Below, one piece after another: positions 63,010-64,000 of a stretch of 64,000 nucleotides of DNA. A program made the translations under genes and the position numbers. Origin of the DNA: Thermatribacter velox (GTDB lineage: Bacteria; Atribacterota; Atribacteria; Atribacterales; Thermatribacteraceae); contig NZ_CP121689.1 of assembly GCF_038396615.1 (NCBI RefSeq), positions 942,001-1,006,000 on the forward strand, in the 5' to 3' direction. A model generated the notes under the pieces. It ran no database searches and was not told where the DNA came from. It saw only the letters and a program-made list of their open reading frames with translations. The stretch's first letter is position 1. Every line of letters starts with the position of its first letter.

Positions 63010-64000
63010 TTGCCTGAAAATGTAATCCTTCGCTTTGAAAAAGTTAGCAAGCGTTTTCCAGGAGTTCTGGCTCTTGATGAAGTAAGTTTTGATGTAAAAC
63101 AGGGTGAAGTGCATGCCCTGGTGGGGGAAAACGGAGCAGGTAAATCCACGCTTATTAAAATAGTGACCGGTGTTCATCGTCGCACTTCTGGAGAGATCTA
63201 CTACGAAGGAAAACCTGTAGACTTTCATACTCCTCACGAAGCTCTCGCCAGAGGCATTGCTGCTATCTACCAGGAGTTCAATTTAATTCCCGCTCTTACT
63301 GTTGCCGAAAACATTTTCATGGGCCACCATTTCCTCACCCCTCGTGGCCTGGTAGACTGGACCAGAATACGCCAGGAAGCTAAAAAGTTGCTTGATTTCT
63401 TAGATGTTGATATTGATGTTGATGCAAAAGTTCGAGACCTTGGGGTTGCCAAAAAACAAGTCGTGGAAATAGCAAAAGCGCTATCTTTAAATGCCAAGAT
63501 TTTAATTATGGATGAGCCCACGGCAGCCCTGGCTCAAAAAGAAATAGAAACCCTTTTTCGGATAATTCGTTTTTTAAAAGAAAAGGGAGTAACCATCATT
63601 TATATTTCACACCGCCTGGAAGAGATTTTTAAAATTTGTGATCGAGTAACTGTCCTGCGAGATGGAAAACACATTGCAACCAGAAACCTCGAAGAAATCA
63701 ATATGGAAGACATAATCCGAATGATGGTTGGAAGAAACATAACCAATAAATTTCCACGTATTCCTCACACTCCTGGAGAAGAAATCTTGAGAGTAGAAGG
63801 GCTTACCCGTCACGGTGTTCTGGAGAATATTTCTTTTTCCCTAAGAAGAGGGGAAATCCTTGGCATTGCTGGAATGGTTGGTTCAGGAAGAACCGAGCTA
63901 CTCAGAGCAATTTATGGCGTGGACCCAATTGATAAAGGGGAAATTTACATAAGAGGAGAAAAAGTCCAGATTAACTCACCTGTTGAAGCTATCAATTTTG
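63010..64000 (+). CDS. Sugar ABC transporter ATPase, RbsA/MglA-like (3' end outside window)
   Basis: The first 330 residues of a duplicated ATPase of ribose/galactose-type importers. Domain 1 has Walker A GENGAGKSTLIKIVTG, Walker B ILIMDEPTAALA and YISHRLEEIF; its signature box is degenerate (LGVAKKQVVEIAKAL instead of LSVGQQQ). Domain 2 begins near residue 270 with LRRGEILGIAGMVGSGRTELLRAIYG. The start is TTG 63010, six bases after GGAGG and one base past the cupin stop. Permease and binding-protein genes should follow beyond the window. Confidence 0.9.
   Translation, partial: MPENVILRFEKVSKRFPGVLALDEVSFDVKQGEVHALVGENGAGKSTLIKIVTGVHRRTSGEIYYEGKPVDFHTPHEALARGIAAIYQEFNLIPALTVAENIFMGHHFLTPRGLVDWTRIRQEAKKLLDFLDVDIDVDAKVRDLGVAKKQVVEIAKALSLNAKILIMDEPTAALAQKEIETLFRIIRFLKEKGVTIIYISHRLEEIFKICDRVTVLRDGKHIATRNLEEINMEDIIRMMVGRNITNKFPRIPHTPGEEILRVEGLTRHGVLENISFSLRRGEILGIAGMVGSGRTELLRAIYGVDPIDKGEIYIRGEKVQINSPVEAINF

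Overview
The window looks like the chromosome of a thermophilic, strictly anaerobic, fermentative bacterium of middling GC. The signs are a reverse gyrase gene (8842-12063), a hydroxylamine reductase/hybrid cluster protein, an NfnAB-type ferredoxin-NADP(H) transhydrogenase, radical SAM chemistry, glycine cleavage genes and several sugar/peptide-type ABC transporters. Genes are tightly packed, often overlap by 4-17 bases, and use GTG/TTG starts freely. A deep-branching thermophilic lineage such as Atribacterota, Thermotogota or Dictyoglomota would fit, but no rRNA is present and I cannot settle the phylum.

Layout. 1-7.3 kb: the tail of flotillin-like floA, a small overlapping ORF, two secreted proteins of unknown role, a UroD/MtaA-family methyltransferase, tRNA-Val, serC, a copB-type metal ATPase and tRNA-His. 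7.4-12.1 kb: a reverse gyrase gene whose last 30 codons have been cut off by a 1388-bp IS110-family element; the element's left non-coding end folds into two stem-loops whose loops pair with the element ends and with the target, as expected of a bridge RNA. 12.1-21.8 kb: a secreted aldose epimerase, a PHP-like protein, a methyltransferase/ATP-grasp fusion, then FGGY kinase, inositol-phosphatase-like and radical SAM genes in one operon, and a DUF1638 gene. 21.8-35.9 kb: three transporter blocks: a sugar-type ABC operon ending in two dehydrogenases, pstSCA without pstB, and a complete livJ-GFHM operon ending in a creatininase-family gene. In each block a strong hairpin sits directly after the binding-protein gene.

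35.9-44.6 kb: asnS, a lipoprotein, a cold-shock protein, glgP with dut, a YkuK-like/TenA pair, and a fluoride riboswitch with overlapping terminator in front of a three-gene operon (a Cys/His-rich DUF6062-like protein, the fluoride channel CrcB and a DUF190 protein), then a GH130 enzyme. 44.6-50.6 kb: nfnA-nfnB-lpd-gcvT-gcvH-lplA, joining NADPH/ferredoxin exchange to lipoate-dependent glycine cleavage; gcvP is not in the window. 50.7-56.7 kb: five tRNA genes in a row, thrS, a methyltransferase, prmA, a flavodoxin-like gene, tRNA-Val and class II aldolase. 56.7-58.3 kb: a small accessory patch next to tRNA-Leu with a tyrosine recombinase whose second catalytic Arg is replaced. 58.4-64 kb: an Rrf2 regulator with hcp, then a LacI regulator divergent from a cupin/ABC sugar operon with matching operators.

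The most noteworthy points are the IS110 insertion with readable bridge-RNA guides, the fluoride operon's extra gene, and the repeated binding-protein/hairpin/transporter arrangement.
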